Shown here piece by piece: positions 1-6,735 of a stretch of 11,991 nt of DNA. A program made the position numbers and the translations under genes. The stretch is from Treponema sp. (GTDB lineage: Bacteria; Spirochaetota; Spirochaetia; Treponematales; Breznakiellaceae): the NCBI GenBank assembly GCA_031274565.1, contig JAISPY010000005.1:1-11991 (forward strand). Direction: 5' to 3'. Positions within the stretch are counted from its first letter, which is position 1; every line of letters starts with the position of its first letter. The notes beneath the pieces were generated by a model. It did no database searches and was not told the DNA's origin. It saw nothing but the letters and a program-made list of their open reading frames with translations.

Positions 1-408
1 CAATTTTACACCTATCTTTCAGAAGCCATAAGGCAGGACGATATGTTCATATTTCCACCGAATGATACTATGGATTATTATCACCTAATTGGAATTACGG
101 CATATTTTTTCCCGAAACGTATTTATGTGTGTAAACCATACGAAGGAACTTTTGGTGATACTATCTATTGGGAAATGTTTAACAATACCCGTATGGATAT
201 GGATGATTTATCTAATCCAGATCGTTTTAAGAACAGGACAGTGTGGATCATCGTACCGGAAAACATAAACGGCCAGGCCAATATTGCTATCCCTTCGATT
301 GCTGAGTTTTGCGGCCGTTTCGGGTGGGATTTCTATCAATTCAACCTGTACCGTACCAATGTTCAGGCAGCTAACCGAATCATTGAGAAAAGAGAGGATA
401 ACCGTTAG
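1..408 (+). CDS. C-terminal part of an unrecognised protein (5' end outside window)
   Basis: The reading frame is open from the first base, so this is probably the 3' end of a longer gene; an internal ATG lies at 43. It ends with TAG at 406-408. The visible 135 residues are rich in aromatic residues and hydrophilic overall, with no clear membrane helix. The stretch DDMFIFPPNDTMDYY followed by YFFPKRIYV resembles the soluble C-terminal segments of some multi-pass membrane glycosyltransferases or sugar-transfer proteins, but this is only an impression and I do not assign a function. It is the only supported gene on the + strand and converges on lptB. Its sequence is visibly more A+T rich than the minus-strand genes, which may mean a different origin. 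Confidence is moderate that it is coding and low on function. Confidence 0.6.
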   Translation, partial: QFYTYLSEAIRQDDMFIFPPNDTMDYYHLIGITAYFFPKRIYVCKPYEGTFGDTIYWEMFNNTRMDMDDLSNPDRFKNRTVWIIVPENINGQANIAIPSIAEFCGRFGWDFYQFNLYRTNVQAANRIIEKREDNR

Positions 409-919
409 CCATCAAACAGTGGTAATACAACTGCATACCTGGGGATACACCCTGCAATCAAATAAAAAATGTATCCGCGAGGGCGGGGATAATCCGGACC
501 GCAATGCCCCGTTTGAGTATAGCAACGGTCGGACAAAACAGGCCCTGAAAAGTCTGTTATTCAGTTTTTATATGGCCGATGGAAAGTCCCCCGCCCAGCT
601 TTCTTTGGGCGGAGGGTGAACTTTTCCCTGCTTATTGACAGGGGTATATTGCAAAAAACGAATAGATTCAAGCGGAACGGTTATGGTTTACCCTGGTTTC
701 GGAAGATGCCCTATCGGGTCATTTCTGGGGGCAAACCTCGAATATTACCAAAGACAGGGTAAAGCCCCCGCGCCCCCGAAATGGCGCTCTGCGTTTATCC
801 TGTGCCGGTCCTTAGATGAGCTGCTTATTCCGGTATACCAAATCTTCCCGGATGGTGAAGCCCTGTTTCGGTATGGGGAAACAGGTGGTTCCCGAGGGAT
901 TTCGCATAACGAGAAAAAA
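409..919. other. 511-bp convergent intergenic region without an assignable gene
   Basis: This lies between the + strand fragment and the 3' end of lptB. Two + strand frames stay open for about 100 codons: the frame ending at 619, and a TTG-initiated frame at 635-937. Neither has a convincing ribosome binding site or a recognisable motif, and the second runs into the end of lptB. I see no tRNA, no SRP RNA or tmRNA core sequences, and no transposase motif. There are several GC-rich hairpins, including one at 588-616 and a perfect 8-bp stem at 862-869 with 878-885. It may be a degraded gene remnant or a non-coding convergent spacer. Confidence 0.5.
588..616. terminator. Possible intrinsic terminator hairpin
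   Basis: A 7-bp stem pairs CCGCCCA (591-597) with TGGGCGG (606-612) across an 8-nt loop. After a bulged A it continues with three more G-C pairs. On the + strand it is followed by TGAACTTTT, a poor U-tract. It lies 180 bp past the stop of the + strand gene and 300 bp past lptB, so it could end either convergent transcript. The structure is clear; its role as a terminator is inferred. Confidence 0.35.
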
Positions 920-1708
920 CTACATTTTGAATTCTGAGCCGAGATAGACTTCCCGGACCATTTCATTGGCCAGGATACTGTCCCGATCCCCGCGGGCTAC
1001 GATGGTACCGGTGTTTATGATAAACGCTTCGGTGGTGATTTCCAGGGTATCCCTGACATTATGGTCCGTGATGAGGATGCCGATACCTTTTTCCGCAAGT
1101 TGTCGGATTATCTGCTTGATTTCATACACCGCGATAGGGTCTATGCCCGCGAAAGGCTCGTCCAAGAGGAGGAATTTCGGCTCCGTGGCCAGGGCGCGGG
1201 CGATCTCGGTACGCCGGCGTTCACCCCCTGAGAGGGTAAACCCATATTGGCTGCGGATCCGGCCAATGCCGAATTCCTCGAGTAAGGAGGCAAGGCGCTG
1301 CTTTTTTTCCGGTTTGCGGAGGTCCCGCCGGCTCTCCAGAATGGCCCAGATATTCTGTTCTACCGTGAGCTTACGGAAGATCGACGCTTCCTGGGGAAGA
1401 TAGGCGATGCCCTGCCGAGCGCGCTGATACATGGGTTTAACGGTGATGTCCACCTGGTCCATGGTAACTTTCCCTGCGGAAGGCCGGTAAAAGCCCACGA
1501 TCATATAGAAGATGGTCGTTTTACCCGCGCCGTTGGGACCAAGCAGGCCCGCCACCGTACCGTTGTGCATGAAGAAATTGACCCCCTTGACCACTTCCTT
1601 ACGCCCAAAACGCTTATGCAGGTCTGAAACCCCCAGCACATGCAGGTCCTGCTGGAGGACCTCCTCGGCGGCATCAATCTGGTCCAGACTCTGGGTATCC
1701 TCATCCAC
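920..1708 (-). CDS. lptB: LptB-type ABC transporter ATPase
   Basis: This 262-aa ATP-binding subunit would power extraction of lipopolysaccharide-like lipids from the inner membrane, with LptF/LptG (not in this window). All ABC motifs are present. Walker A GPNGAGKTT is at residues 57-65, the Q-loop glutamine at 106, the signature LSGGERRR at 159-166, Walker B FLLLDEP at 179-185 with catalytic E184, and the switch His at 216 in ITDHN. Segments such as YLPQEASIFRKLTVEQN are typical of LptB rather than other ABC ATPases. The N-terminus is about 20 residues longer than E. coli LptB and acidic. The start is GTG, chosen because AAAGGA stands about 9 nt upstream. Only 5 nt separate it from the stop of lptA, so the two are translated from one mRNA. 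The last codons are AAA ATG TAG. Confidence 0.93.
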   Translation of the reverse strand: MDEDTQSLDQIDAAEEVLQQDLHVLGVSDLHKRFGRKEVVKGVNFFMHNGTVAGLLGPNGAGKTTIFYMIVGFYRPSAGKVTMDQVDITVKPMYQRARQGIAYLPQEASIFRKLTVEQNIWAILESRRDLRKPEKKQRLASLLEEFGIGRIRSQYGFTLSGGERRRTEIARALATEPKFLLLDEPFAGIDPIAVYEIKQIIRQLAEKGIGILITDHNVRDTLEITTEAFIINTGTIVARGDRDSILANEMVREVYLGSEFKM

Positions 1709-1713
1709 CGCGG

Positions 1714-2334
1714 CTAGTCCTTTATGGAGCCGGAAACAGCCCCTTCCATGGTAACATCATCGGTATCCAGGTCCACCCGGATCCGGTCGGCCCTGAATTC
1801 ATCGTTCTTTTTGAAGACTACCGGAAACCCAGAGAGATCCAGGAGCTTTTCCGGGCGCCGGTATACGGCATATTCGGAACGGCATACCATGGTATCTTTG
1901 AAGAGCCGGACCGATACCTGGAATACCGTAACTTCCGCCTGATCATCGTATTCGATGAAGCGGCCCTTGGCCACGATGTCGTTCTTTTTATCCTCCAAGG
2001 TAGAGTTGCCTTCCAGCCGGGCTATCTTGAGCTTCCGGTCATAGCGCAGACGGTCGGTTTGGAAGAGGATGTCCTTGGCTTCCTCATTGCCCCAGACATC
2101 GCCGGTACAATCAATGAACTGATTGTTATCCCCTTGAATCTCAATCCGCCGGGCCTTGAGGAGCAGATTATCAGAACGCACTTCCGCGTTTCCGGTAAGC
2201 ACGGTGCTTTCCTTTCCCGAAGCCCGGCTCCCGCTCATGCGATCCGCCTTGAAGGTGAAGGTATCCCCATGGAGCGCGACAAGGCGGATACTGAGGAAGA
2301 TACCCACCCAATAGCGCGCCGCAACCCTACTCAC
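1714..2334 (-). CDS. lptA: LptA/OstA-family periplasmic protein
   Basis: This 206-aa protein has an N-terminal hydrophobic signal-like segment (about residues 8-22, cleavage probably near 23). It is followed by successive beta-strand OstA repeats. Examples are LTGNAEVRSDNLLLKARRIEI (46-66), CTGDVWGN...FQTDRLRYD (76-99) and LEGNSTLED...GRFIEYD (107-130). A last stretch near 142-198 includes FRADRIRVDLD. This is the jellyroll pattern of LptA, which in the known pathway bridges inner- and outer-membrane Lpt components across the periplasm. It is about 20 residues longer than E. coli LptA. The start is GTG within the GTGA overlap with the lptC stop, indicating translational coupling. Family assignment rests on the repeat pattern and on its place between lptC and lptB. 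Confidence 0.82.
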   Translation of the reverse strand: MSRVAARYWVGIFLSIRLVALHGDTFTFKADRMSGSRASGKESTVLTGNAEVRSDNLLLKARRIEIQGDNNQFIDCTGDVWGNEEAKDILFQTDRLRYDRKLKIARLEGNSTLEDKKNDIVAKGRFIEYDDQAEVTVFQVSVRLFKDTMVCRSEYAVYRRPEKLLDLSGFPVVFKKNDEFRADRIRVDLDTDDVTMEGAVSGSIKD

Positions 2335-2954
2335 GGCTCTTCCTCCGTATCTTCATCTTCATCTTCATCTTCATCTTTATCTTTATTTTCATCTTCATCT
2401 TCCCAGATATAGGTCCCGTTAATGCCCGCAGAAAAGCCCCAGGTTCTATTCCTGATATTCGCGGAAAAACCGCGTCCGGTAAAATTCGTCCCATCGGAAC
2501 GCCGCATATCCACCCGCTCGCTTGCTCCGCCTGAGAGGAGTCGCTCCTGATCCTGCCAATCCAGGCTGCGGGTTTCGATGATAATATCTTCGGAATCCAC
2601 CTCCAGCCGAACCTCGTCCCGGAGGCGTATGTTGCCCGAATCCAGTTCCACCGAGGCGGTTCCCGCCCCGCCCTGGGCGTTTATATCCGCTCCATGATCA
2701 AACTGCTCAAAAGAAAAGTTGGTGATTTCCATGGTCTGACGTTTTTCGTAACGCGCTGCGGATTCCGCGGTAAACCGTACCAGTGGATCCCCGTCTCTCA
2801 CCCGGACGTACTCCACCTCCTGCATCACCAGGTCGGGGAGGTCCCCCTGATCCGATTCGGCCTCTCCATAGTCAAAGGAACAGGCCCCCGCCAGTATACC
2901 CACCATAAGGATCATGATGCGGCGCCTTCCTGTCCGATTATTCCTATTCGTCAT
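2331..2954 (-). CDS. lptC: LptC-like lipoprotein with acidic repeat tail
   Basis: This 207-aa protein has basic residues, then a hydrophobic stretch and a lipobox, AGAC, with the lipidated Cys at residue 25. It is therefore predicted to be a lipoprotein, unlike the single-helix anchor of E. coli LptC. Residues about 41-180 have the LptC pattern of alternating strands, for example MQEVEYVRVRDGDPLVRFTAE, MEITNFSFEQF and RLLSGGASERVDM. The C-terminus (185-206) is almost entirely Asp/Glu/Lys. It is encoded by hexanucleotide repeats that sit just before the overlap with lptA. The ATG lies inside the last codons of pyrG (11-nt overlap), with AAAGGAG-type ribosome binding sequence within pyrG. The LptC call depends on position next to lptA/lptB as well as on the fold pattern. 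Confidence 0.78.
   Translation of the reverse strand: MTNRNNRTGRRRIMILMVGILAGACSFDYGEAESDQGDLPDLVMQEVEYVRVRDGDPLVRFTAESAARYEKRQTMEITNFSFEQFDHGADINAQGGAGTASVELDSGNIRLRDEVRLEVDSEDIIIETRSLDWQDQERLLSGGASERVDMRRSDGTNFTGRGFSANIRNRTWGFSAGINGTYIWEDEDENKDKDEDEDEDEDTEEEP
2350..2402 (-). repeat. GATGAA-type hexanucleotide repeat encoding the LptC acidic tail
   Basis: On the + strand this is a run of CTTCAT units, some with T substitutions (CTTTAT, TTTTCA). Read on the minus strand it gives alternating Asp and Glu codons. Such simple repeats can change copy number by slippage, and a whole-unit change would keep lptC in frame. The repeat is seen directly; variability is inferred. Confidence 0.75.
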
Positions 2955-4596
2955 TATTCCCTTCTCCTTTGGGGTATTTCCTATCTCGAACTGCGGTGAT
3001 GAAGTCCCGAAAGAGGGCGCTTGCCGCAGTGGGTTTCGACTTAAATTCAGGATGGAACTGCACCCCCACGCCCCAGGGATGATCCGGCCATTCCACCGCC
3101 TCTACGAGGCCCCTATCCAGGGTGTAGGCGCTGATACGCAGGCCTGATTCGGTCATGGCGGTGCGGTAGGTATTGGCAAATTCATACCGGTGCCGGTGCC
3201 GCTCACAGATGGTCTCTTGCTGATAGCAGGCAAAAAGCCGGGTCCCGGGTTCTACCAGGGATGGACTCTTCCCCAGCCGCATGGTACCGCCGTAGTTTTT
3301 CACATCCACCTGTTCGTCCAACAGGCTTATCACCGGATGCTTGGTCTGGGGGTTGAATTCCGTGGAATCCGCGTCTTCCCAGCCAAGCACATTCCGGCCC
3401 CAGTCAATGACCATGATCTGCATACCCAGGCATATCCCCAAATAGGGTACCCTATGGGTCCGCGCCCAAGATGCAGCCTTGACCATGCCGGTAGTACCCC
3501 GCTGGCCGAAGCCTCCGGGAACCAGAACACCGTCGATGCTCCCTTCCGGAGCCTCCGGGCCTAAGATGCGTTCGAACCCGTCCGGTTCTTCCAGCTTGCC
3601 TGAATCGATCTTGACCAGTTCCACCGCTACCCCGGTCTCAAGTCCTCCGTGAAACAGGGCCTCGTACACCGATTGATAGGCGTCATGGAGTTCCATGTAC
3701 TTCCCCACAATGCCGATCCGCACGTTGCCCCGGCGGGTCCGGAACTTTTCCATCATCGTATACCACGGCTCCAGATTGGCGTGCCGGCTCTCTACCCCCA
3801 TTTTCTTTAATACCACCTGATCCAGCTTCTGTTCGAAGAAGATCAAGGGAATTGCATAGATGGTGGTCTCTATATTGTATGAAGTGAAGACCGCCTCGGG
3901 GTCCACATTGGTGAAAAGGGCGATCTTCCTACGGTTCCCTTCATCGAGCATGACCGGGGCGCGGCAGATGAGGATGTCCGGCTGGATCCCCTGCTCCTGC
4001 ATGGCCTTGACCGAATGTTGGGTGGGCTTGGTCTTGAGTTCTCCCCCCGCGACTTCGGGGATCAGGGTGAGATGGACCGAAAGGGCGTTGATCTTCCCCG
4101 CTTCATGGATGAGCTGCCGGGCGGCTTCCAAGAACGGCACGGACTCGATGTCTCCCACCGTACCGCCTATTTCCACGATGACCACATCCGTATCTGGATC
4201 CTCCTGAGCCGCAGAACGGATCCGGTGCTTGATCTCATCGGTAATGTGCGGAATCACCTGTACGCACCGGCCCAGGTAGCGGCCTTCTCGCTCTTTGCGG
4301 ATCACCGCTTCGTAGACCTGCCCCGTGGTGATGGAATTGGTCCGGGATAAGGCTCCGGAGGTAAACCGGGCGTAGTTTCCCAGGTCCAGATCGGTTTCCG
4401 CGCCGTCATCGGTAACATACACCTCCCCGTGCTGATAGGGGCTCATGGTACCCGCATCCACGTTGATATAGGGATCGCACTTGACCATACGGACATTAAG
4501 TCCTCGGCCCTCCAGCAAAGCGCCCAGGGAAGAAGCCGCGACCCCCTTACCCAGACTGGAGCAGACCCCGCCGGAAACAAAAATCAGCTTGTTCAT
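2944..4596 (-). CDS. pyrG: CTP synthase
   Basis: This 550-aa cytoplasmic enzyme makes CTP from UTP, ATP and glutamine. Its length is normal for the family. The N-terminal synthetase domain carries the P-loop SGGVCSSLGKG (residues 8-18; Cys12 replaces the more usual Val), the TDLDLGNYARF segment (68-78) and VEIGGTVGDIES (141-152). The C-terminal class I glutamine amidotransferase domain (about 292-538) has the nucleophile Cys389 in GICLGMQ and the His515/Glu517 pair in QFHPEF. The ATG is fixed by the conserved opening IFVSGG. No Shine-Dalgarno sequence precedes it, and a candidate promoter places transcription start almost at the ATG. The end overlaps lptC by 11 nt, tying nucleotide synthesis to the lpt genes in one probable operon. 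Confidence 0.98.
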   Translation of the reverse strand: MNKLIFVSGGVCSSLGKGVAASSLGALLEGRGLNVRMVKCDPYINVDAGTMSPYQHGEVYVTDDGAETDLDLGNYARFTSGALSRTNSITTGQVYEAVIRKEREGRYLGRCVQVIPHITDEIKHRIRSAAQEDPDTDVVIVEIGGTVGDIESVPFLEAARQLIHEAGKINALSVHLTLIPEVAGGELKTKPTQHSVKAMQEQGIQPDILICRAPVMLDEGNRRKIALFTNVDPEAVFTSYNIETTIYAIPLIFFEQKLDQVVLKKMGVESRHANLEPWYTMMEKFRTRRGNVRIGIVGKYMELHDAYQSVYEALFHGGLETGVAVELVKIDSGKLEEPDGFERILGPEAPEGSIDGVLVPGGFGQRGTTGMVKAASWARTHRVPYLGICLGMQIMVIDWGRNVLGWEDADSTEFNPQTKHPVISLLDEQVDVKNYGGTMRLGKSPSLVEPGTRLFACYQQETICERHRHRYEFANTYRTAMTESGLRISAYTLDRGLVEAVEWPDHPWGVGVQFHPEFKSKPTAASALFRDFITAVRDRKYPKGEGNNDE

Positions 4597-4604
4597 GTAA
4601 ACCC

Positions 4605-4633
4605 ATTATGCCCATCGCGGGGGTACATGGCAA
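4605..4633 (-). promoter_or_regulatory. Candidate sigma-70 promoter of pyrG, nearly leaderless
   Basis: On the minus strand TTGCCA (4633-4628) is followed after exactly 17 bp by CATAAT (4610-4605). The -10 box ends only 8 nt before the pyrG ATG, so the transcript would start within a few bases of it. Boxes match the consensus at 5 of 6 positions each. The function is inferred. Confidence 0.45.
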
Positions 4634-4674
4634 GTATTTTGATCTGGGAATGCGGCTTATATTCTTTTCCTCCT

Positions 4675-4771
4675 ACGTCGTGTTACTTCGTGCAACGTCG
4701 TGGTTTTTTTCTTCTCTTCCCTATCTTCGAAAAAGAAATTAACCACGACGTAACACAACGTTTCACGACGT
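4675..4771. repeat. Inverted array of 10-bp ACGTCGTGNN units
   Basis: The left arm holds three consecutive 10-mers: ACGTCGTGTT (4675-4684), ACTTCGTGCA (4685-4694) and ACGTCGTGGT (4695-4704). The right arm holds three in reverse orientation: ACCACGACGT (4742-4751), AACACAACGT (4752-4761) and TTCACGACGT (4762-4771). The 31-nt arms pair with 7 mismatches around a 35-nt pyrimidine-rich spacer, and some spacer bases can also pair. There is no U-tract in the minus direction, in which the neighbouring genes run. It lies between the transposase remnant and the pyrG promoter. It may be a dispersed palindromic element or a binding array with helical phasing. Confidence 0.8.
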
Positions 4772-4854
4772 TTTTGCCGAGCTTTATTTTTTCCTTCTTC
4801 GCCTTACTCACCGTTTAATTGGCTCGCCCTGGGGAGGCCTCAGGGCATCGGCGT

Positions 4855-5300
4855 TTACTCTGAAAACAAAGCCTGATACAGGAAATCCGAATCCAGGGCC
4901 GCATTTCCCGTCCTCACCCGGCATTCGTCCTCTCGAAAGACTCTTGTCCTGCATCCAATGCAGCTGATTTTCTATCGACCAATGCCCGCGTATGTAGTTC
5001 AGGAATTCATCCGCGGAAAAATCACCCCTTGAGAGGTACTACTGGTCCGTTTGCACCGTTTCTTTGCCTTTTTACGTCCTGAATGTCCGATAGTGCTCTA
5101 TCGCCTTCAAATCTTGCCACCCTTCCCTGCCCTCAAACCACTCAAGCCCCGTTACCGTCCTGATTTCCCGCCGCTCAACTCGCCCAGGGCCCTTTTCTTC
5201 CTTCCCCTGCCATATATCTTCCGGTAGGTTCCCCTAGCTCCCCACTCTCCATCCCCTCAAAGTACTCTTTGATATTCCCGCCAGCTTGTCCGGTACATCG
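4855..5300 (-). pseudogene. Decayed ISAs1-type transposase, C-terminal half
   Basis: Translating the minus strand across frames recovers a DDE transposase C-terminus. One frame gives NIKEYFEGMESGELG (about 5276-5232). A second gives GRVERREIRTVTGLEWFEG, then DEFLNYIRGHWSIENQLHW (to about 4950). A third gives VFREDECRVRTGNAALDSDF and ends at TAA (4855-4857). The HWSIEN motif, with the catalytic Glu at 4970-4972, followed by REDECRVRTGNA is characteristic of the ISAs1 group. The gene is broken by in-frame TAA (5072-5074) and TAG (5039-5041), one extra base near 4942, and another frame change around 5190-5230. The N-terminal half and terminal inverted repeats are not recognisable. It abuts the stop codon of the RelA/SpoT-TPR gene. 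Loss of activity is certain from the lesions; the family call is made from motifs. Confidence 0.85.
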
Positions 5301-5340
5301 CTTGTCTGAGCGATAGGGTGAAATCGAACCTGCTCAGGTA

Positions 5341-6600
5341 CTACATTTTTAGTTTATGCAGGAGGAGGTCTTTGAATCGCCGTATGGGCTCGGAATCAGG
5401 TTCCAAAGCCAGGGCTGCCTCACAATCCGCCAGGGCTTGAGGAAGGTCTTCAAGGTGATAATATGCCTGCCCGCGGCGATAGCGGCAAAAAGCCTGATAG
5501 GGGTTGATCCTCAGGGATAGGGTAAAATCATCAATGGCCGGAGGGTACTGTTGCAAAACCGTCTTGACGATACCCCGAAAGTAGGCGGCCTTATAGGATT
5601 CTGGGTCCAGTTCCAAAGAACGGGTAAAATCGAGAATAGCATCCTCATACTGGGATCGGGCAAAATTGGCCATGCCGCGATGTTTATAAATAAGGGATGC
5701 GATGGTATTTGGCGGCCCCATGGCGAGAATCTGGGTATATAAGGCAATGGCTTCCATAAAGTGATTTTCATTATGTGCATGCAGGGCAGTAAGCAGGAGT
5801 TCATCAATTGAATTGCTTTCCGGTGCATCGTTGGGTACCGTATCCAGGGCGGGTACATCCTGAAGGGTTTCCGCTCGACGGTTCCAGCGGGGCTTCTTAA
5901 GTTTTTCCGCGGCAAAGAGACGGGTATCAATAGATGCTTCAATTTGTTTAAAGAAGGAATCTCGCCGTTTTTCCAATTCCCCGTTGAGCCGCCGCTGATA
6001 GGTCCTGAATTCCTGAAAAATCGTATCTGCCAAGGAAAGACTGGCATTAAGGGCCGCTAATTTACGTTTTATAGGTTCATCGAAGGGGGTAAAGGCAGCC
6101 TTATACACCAATTCATGTTCCACTTCAGCCCACGCATCTTGAAGAATCGTACGAATTTGAATCTCCGCTACTTCCAGGCCGCAGTCTCCCCGCTGTTTGA
6201 TAAAGACTTCAGGAATTTTTATCAAGAAGTGAATTGATTCATAGCCGAATTCCTTGAACGAGTAATTAGATCCCTTCCGTTCCATCTCAATAACGTCAAA
6301 ATGGGCATGTAAGGACTGTTCAACCGCTGCAAGGTCTTCAAAGAAAGGACACACAATCCTGACGCCGATTATATCGGTAATACAGGGCGCTTGGGAACCA
6401 GGCGGATCTTTTTGCAGAATCCGGATATATTTCTTATAATAACTCTCAAACGCTTTTACCCGGCCTTTGACTCGCGGACGGGATGGAAGCAATTTGAGGG
6501 TTTCCTCAAGGACGATTTCAATATCCCGGGTAATCAAAATTCGTGCCTGTGCATAGGCTTCGTATATTCTTCGGAACATATTCTGATTGGGAAGTTTCAA
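5341..6600 (-). CDS. RelA/SpoT-domain alarmone synthetase fused to TPR repeats
   Basis: Residues about 20-220 form a RelA/SpoT nucleotidyltransferase domain of the small-synthetase type. Visible motifs are GRVKAFESYYKK (46-57), DIIGVRI with Asp76, the G-loop FGYESIH (118-124, Tyr120), and EIQIRT (146-151, Glu146) followed by DAWAEVEHELVYK. These are the positions used for ATP and GDP/GTP binding and catalysis in RelP/RelQ-type (p)ppGpp synthetases. There is no HD hydrolase, TGS or ACT domain. After a linker, residues about 265-404 hold four TPR motifs ending in LDPES-, INPYQ- and LEPDS-like turns, probably a protein-binding platform. The start is TTG with AGGA about 9 nt upstream; a second in-frame start is ATG at 6579 (residue 8). 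No signal peptide, so cytoplasmic. Synthetase activity is inferred from retained residues. Confidence 0.85.
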   Translation of the reverse strand: MKLPNQNMFRRIYEAYAQARILITRDIEIVLEETLKLLPSRPRVKGRVKAFESYYKKYIRILQKDPPGSQAPCITDIIGVRIVCPFFEDLAAVEQSLHAHFDVIEMERKGSNYSFKEFGYESIHFLIKIPEVFIKQRGDCGLEVAEIQIRTILQDAWAEVEHELVYKAAFTPFDEPIKRKLAALNASLSLADTIFQEFRTYQRRLNGELEKRRDSFFKQIEASIDTRLFAAEKLKKPRWNRRAETLQDVPALDTVPNDAPESNSIDELLLTALHAHNENHFMEAIALYTQILAMGPPNTIASLIYKHRGMANFARSQYEDAILDFTRSLELDPESYKAAYFRGIVKTVLQQYPPAIDDFTLSLRINPYQAFCRYRRGQAYYHLEDLPQALADCEAALALEPDSEPIRRFKDLLLHKLKM

Positions 6601-6641
6601 TTATACATCCTGCGGCTCAGTTTTCCCCATGCAAGCAATAT

Positions 6642-6687
6642 AAAAGGGCTGTCTAAAAAATCCTGAAGATCTTTCAGACAGCCCCTT
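6642..6687 (-). terminator. Palindromic terminator downstream of flaA
   Basis: GGGCTGTCT (6646-6654) pairs perfectly with AGACAGCCC (6676-6684), and the interior continues as an imperfect palindrome. On the minus strand the hairpin is followed by TTTTATATT, compatible with intrinsic termination of the abundant flaA transcript. The ends read GGGCTGTCT(A/G)AAA, which also resembles terminal repeats of some insertion sequences, so a tiny non-autonomous element is an alternative. Confidence 0.6.
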
Positions 6688-6693
6688 ATTCAT

Positions 6694-6723
6694 GGTGCTC
6701 ATGCTACTACGTGGATAAGCACC
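6694..6723 (-). other. Second hairpin between flaA stop and terminator
   Basis: GGTGCT (6694-6699) pairs with AGCACC (6718-6723). It lies 12 bp beyond the flaA stop and just before the palindromic terminator on the minus strand. It has no U-tract of its own. It could stabilise the 3' end of the flaA mRNA; this role is inferred. Confidence 0.35.
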
Positions 6724-6735
6724 GTGTCGCGATTA

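Noticed and set aside
284..619. + strand frame of 111 codons overlapping the first gene
   Set aside because: Most of the overlap is out of frame with a better-supported coding region, and the tail shows no family features. A frameshifted continuation of the first gene cannot be excluded.
862..885. Perfect 8-bp hairpin (CCTGTTTC / GAAACAGG) as lptB terminator
   Set aside because: No T-run follows on either strand, so termination is not supported.
635..937. + strand frame of 100 codons starting with TTG
   Set aside because: No ribosome binding site, no recognisable motif, and its end overlaps the 3' end of lptB on the other strand.
4675..4771. CRISPR-like repeats or an intrinsic terminator
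   Set aside because: Units are only 10 bp with no spacers, and half are inverted, so not CRISPR. In the minus direction used by the neighbours no U-tract follows, so a terminator is unlikely.
6600..6605. TATAAT overlapping the TTG start of the RelA/SpoT-TPR gene as its promoter
   Set aside because: No -35 box at the right distance (GGGGAA stands there). If it were used, initiation would have to move to the ATG at 6579, which has no ribosome binding site.
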